DNA from: an uncultured Chromatiaceae bacterium
GTDB lineage: Bacteria > Pseudomonadota > Gammaproteobacteria > Enterobacterales > Alteromonadaceae
Direction of reading: 5' to 3'
NCBI GenBank assembly: GCA_946481195.1
Contig: CAMLNG010000106.1
Span: 1 to 9,724, forward strand
DNA length: 9,724 bases
Shown here: positions 7,338 to 9,724 of the stretch, piece by piece
Numbering within the stretch: the stretch's first letter is position 1
How the letters are laid out: every line of letters begins with the position of its first letter
The notes under the pieces: generated by a model
Told to the model about the DNA's origin: nothing
Databases searched by the model: none
Seen by the model: the letters and a program-made list of their open reading frames with translations, nothing else
Position numbers and translations under genes: made by a program

Positions 7338-8999
7338 ATGAGAGCTTGGTTTAAAACGGGAACTCCGTGGATTTGGTTAAACGCCGGTGCAATCGCTTTG
7401 TGTCTGGTGATGGTGATTGGCGTGTTGGGGCTGATTGCCGTGCAGGGGGGCAGCCATTTCTGGCCAGCCGACTTGCAACGGGTTGAAGCGGTACAGGCCG
7501 ATGGCAGCAAAAAAACGCTGTTAGCCGAACATGTCCGTACTGAACAGGTCAGTGCGGTCACGCTGAAAGATTCAGGTGTGGCGCTGCCGGATAATGCCGA
7601 AAGTTATGCCCGGCACTTGCTGAAACTGGGCAACCGCGACGTCTATGGCCGTGATTTCGCCTGGTTTTTAGATCACGACCTGACTGGTTGGGAAAAACCT
7701 GCCAACGCCATCGTGATTGAACGGCGTGAGTGGGGCAATTTCTACGGTTTCCCGCTGCAACTGTTGCAGCAGGATAAAGTGATTGCTGAAGGCGAAGCCT
7801 TATGGCCGGCCTTACAGGATGCGATGGCGCGCGCCAATGCCTTGCACGATGACATTACCGACATTGAAAAAGGTGATATCGGTAAAATAAACAAAGCACT
7901 GGAAGCGCTGCGTCTGGGTAAAAGAACTATGGAGTTACAGGGCGCAACTGCGGCAGAAATCAGCCAGTATGCCCAGCAAGCGACAGAAGAGCAGGCCGCT
8001 TTAGATGCGCAATATGCGCAGCTGCAACAAAAGCTGGAAGATTTATATACCCAGGCCAAACGCGACAGCCTGAAAGTGGTCACAGCAGAAGGCAAGGAGC
8101 TGACGATCAGCTTGTCAAACATCGTGCATGCTCACATGCCGAACCAGATGTCGTTGCTGGATAAATCCGTGCACTATGTGGTGTCTATCTGGAACTTCCT
8201 CAGTGAAGACCCACGCGAGGCCAATACTGAAGGCGGTATTTTCCCGGCTATTTTCGGCACTATTACGATGGTAATCCTGATGTCGATTATCGTCACGCCA
8301 TTTGGTGTGCTGGCAGCGATTTACCTGCGTGAATATGCCAAGCAGGGGACCTTGCTGAAGATAATCCGCATTTCGGTTTATAACCTGGCCGGTGTGCCGT
8401 CTATTGTTTACGGCGTGTTTGGTCTGGGCTTCTTTGTTTACATCATGGGCGGCAATATCGATGCGCTGTTTTATCCGGAAAAACTGCCGGCGCCAACTTT
8501 TGGTACCCCAGGGTTGTTCTGGGCGTCTTTGACCCTGGCCTTGTTAACGCTGCCAGTGGTGATTGTGTCGACTGAAGAGGGTTTATCTCGGATCCCAAGC
8601 ACTATCCGGATGGGCAGTCTGGCGCTTGGTGCCACTAAATCTGAGACCTTATGGAAAGTAGTTGTGCCGTTGGCGACACCAGCGATGATGACGGGGCTGA
8701 TTTTGTCGATTGCCCGCGCTGCCGGCGAAGTGGCACCGCTGATGCTGGTCGGTGTGGTGAAACTGGCGCCGACTTTACCGGTCGACGGCACTTTCCCTTT
8801 CGTGCATCTGGACCAGAAAATCATGCACTTAGGTTTCCATGTTTACGATGTAGGTTTCCAGAGCCCGAACGTTGAAGCGTCGCGTCCACTGCTGTACGCC
8901 ACTGCCTTAGTGCTGGTGCTGCTGATTGTGGTGTTGAACATGGCTGCCATTCATTTACGGAATAAGTTGCGGGAAAAATATCGCAGCGAGTCTGACTAG
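7338..8999 (+). CDS. pstA: Pst phosphate transporter permease PstA, long form with a coiled-coil periplasmic insert
   Basis: PstA is the second channel subunit and pairs with PstC. The ATG at 7338 is chosen because GGAG (7326-7329) lies 8 bases upstream. A GTG at 7329 would sit within that ribosome-binding site. The 553-residue product compares with 296 in E. coli. TM1 (about 13-35) is followed by a large soluble, presumably periplasmic part (about 38-285). Within it residues 155-245 are charged, Gln/Ala-rich and predicted by eye to be helical or coiled-coil. The permease region (about 300-540) has hydrophobic helices, the EAA-type loop around 413-446 (EEGLSRIP, LALGAT) and the conserved motif R460-A-A-G-E464 in the transport helix. 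It starts 15 bases after the pstC stop, so the two are co-transcribed. Length and layout fit the long PstC beside it. Confidence 0.95.
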   Translation: MRAWFKTGTPWIWLNAGAIALCLVMVIGVLGLIAVQGGSHFWPADLQRVEAVQADGSKKTLLAEHVRTEQVSAVTLKDSGVALPDNAESYARHLLKLGNRDVYGRDFAWFLDHDLTGWEKPANAIVIERREWGNFYGFPLQLLQQDKVIAEGEALWPALQDAMARANALHDDITDIEKGDIGKINKALEALRLGKRTMELQGATAAEISQYAQQATEEQAALDAQYAQLQQKLEDLYTQAKRDSLKVVTAEGKELTISLSNIVHAHMPNQMSLLDKSVHYVVSIWNFLSEDPREANTEGGIFPAIFGTITMVILMSIIVTPFGVLAAIYLREYAKQGTLLKIIRISVYNLAGVPSIVYGVFGLGFFVYIMGGNIDALFYPEKLPAPTFGTPGLFWASLTLALLTLPVVIVSTEEGLSRIPSTIRMGSLALGATKSETLWKVVVPLATPAMMTGLILSIARAAGEVAPLMLVGVVKLAPTLPVDGTFPFVHLDQKIMHLGFHVYDVGFQSPNVEASRPLLYATALVLVLLIVVLNMAAIHLRNKLREKYRSESD

Positions 9000-9016
9000 A
9001 ATCCAAAGATCCAAGG

Positions 9017-9058
9017 GGTGCCGGCAGGCACCAACCGGCGGGGCGCCAAGCGTCCCGC
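9017..9058 (+). other. Two adjacent GC-rich hairpins in the pstA-pstB spacer
   Basis: Hairpin 1: GGTGCC (9017-9022), loop GGCA, GGCACC (9027-9032). Hairpin 2: a 9-bp stem formed by 9038-9046 and 9050-9058 with one G-T wobble (9043/9053) and a three-base CAA loop. No T-run follows either, so a classical terminator is unlikely. Possible roles are stopping 3' decay of the pstCA message, setting the PstB level, or partial attenuation. Base pairing is seen directly; function is inferred. Confidence 0.6.
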
Positions 9059-9066
9059 TCAGAACC

Positions 9067-9093
9067 TGAACTGAATTTTAAGAGTGAACTGAA
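9067..9093 (+). repeat. Short direct repeat before pstB
   Basis: TGAACTGAA occurs exactly at 9067-9075 and 9085-9093, 18 bp apart, ending two bases before the pstB ATG. The second copy occupies the place of the ribosome-binding site. It may be a small duplication with no function. Confidence 0.35.
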
Positions 9094-9095
9094 GT

Positions 9096-9724
9096 ATGAC
9101 AACACAACAAATTCTGAACGGCTACAGTGAGCTGAATCTGGCAGATGAAAAAATCAAGCTGGAAGTCAATGACTTGCGCCTCTACTACGGTGAATCCCAA
9201 GCGCTGAAAACCATCAATATGCAGATCCCGGAAAAGCGCGTGACCGCTTTTATCGGACCGTCTGGTTGTGGTAAATCCACTTTGTTACGCTGCTTCAACC
9301 GGATGAATGACCTGGTCGACATCTGCCGCATCGAAGGTAAAATTTTACTCGATGGCCAGAATATCTATGACAAAGCCGTTGATGTTGCTGAGCTGCGCCG
9401 TCAGGTTGGGATGGTGTTCCAGAAGCCCAACCCGTTCCCGAAATCGATCTATGAAAACGTCGCTTATGGCCTGCGTCTGCAGGGCGTTAATGACCGCCGT
9501 GTATTGGACGAAGTGGTAGAAACTTCATTAAAAGGTGCAGCGTTGTGGAACGAAGTGAAAGATCGTTTGCACGATAATGCTTTTGGTTTATCCGGTGGTC
9601 AGCAACAGCGTCTGGTCATTGCCCGCGCTATCGCCATTGAGCCTGAAGTGTTGTTACTGGATGAACCAGCGTCTGCACTGGACCCGATTTCGACGTTAAA
9701 AATCGAAGAGTTAATTAACGAGCT
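9096..9724 (+). CDS. pstB: Pst transporter ATPase PstB (start only, runs off the window)
   Basis: PstB is the cytoplasmic ATP-hydrolysing subunit that drives phosphate import through PstCA. The 209 residues present, out of about 260-275 expected, contain the whole ABC core: Walker [10 protein letters not shown] (54-62), the Q-loop glutamine in VFQKPNPFP (Q109), signature LSGGQQQR (165-172), and Walker B LLLDEP (186-191) with the catalytic glutamate E190, followed by ASALDPIST. The D-loop region reads PASALDP where E. coli has PCSALDP, a tolerated change. The spacing of [15 protein letters not shown] (78-92) is typical of PstB. The ATG at 9096 has only a weak purine stretch, AAGAG, 11 bases upstream. 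The 96-base gap after pstA contains two hairpins but no promoter or terminator that I can recognise, so co-transcription with pstCA is likely. phoU is the usual next gene but is not in view. Confidence 0.96.
   Translation, partial: MTTQQILNGYSELNLADEKIKLEVNDLRLYYGESQALKTINMQIPEKRVTAFIGPSGCGKSTLLRCFNRMNDLVDICRIEGKILLDGQNIYDKAVDVAELRRQVGMVFQKPNPFPKSIYENVAYGLRLQGVNDRRVLDEVVETSLKGAALWNEVKDRLHDNAFGLSGGQQQRLVIARAIAIEPEVLLLDEPASALDPISTLKIEELINE

Noticed and set aside
6854..8824. Minus-strand open frames opposite pstC and pstA
   Set aside because: Shadows of genuine permease genes, with low-complexity composition and no ribosome-binding sites.

Overview
The window is a chromosomal phosphate-homeostasis region from a gammaproteobacterium. 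The protein types point to an aquatic lineage such as Alteromonadales/Chromatiales (Rheinheimera- or Shewanella-like), but this placement is an inference from protein style, not from a marker gene. The main clue is the very long PstC (759 aa) and PstA (553 aa), which carry large periplasmic insertions absent from the short E. coli proteins. No mobile element, CRISPR array, tRNA or rRNA was seen, and base composition looks even throughout.

Left half, all on the minus strand: an ACT-domain protein of the GcvR type (3060-3566), then polyphosphate kinase ppk1 (817-2937), then exopolyphosphatase ppx (from 820 leftwards). ppk and ppx overlap by four bases (ATGA) and form a coupled pair. A hairpin (3010-3042) separates the ACT gene from ppk. 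Immediately next to it lie three 11-bp-spaced Pho-box half-sites (2979-3007) reading towards ppk. The ppx frame is interrupted by an in-frame TAG after codon 269, although the following codons still look like Ppx. The enzyme is therefore probably truncated, pending sequence to the left of the window.

Right half, all on the plus strand: pstS (3865-4842), pstC (5043-7322), pstA (7338-8999) and the start of pstB (9096 to the window end), i.e. the high-affinity phosphate ABC transporter Pst. pstS has its own Pho box with a good -10 hexamer, a GTG start and a strong intrinsic terminator. pstC has a second, weaker Pho box, so the binding protein and the transporter body can be made as separate transcripts. 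The pstA-pstB gap holds two adjacent GC-rich hairpins without a T-tract.

How it works together: PstS captures phosphate in the periplasm, PstCA carries it through the inner membrane, and PstB powers transport. Ppk1 stores surplus phosphate as polyphosphate and Ppx would release it. Pho-box-like sequences before ppk, pstS and pstC suggest that PhoB coordinates uptake and storage. I found no clearly new system. The points most worth checking are the ppx amber codon, the Pho-box layout and the large periplasmic domains of PstC/PstA.
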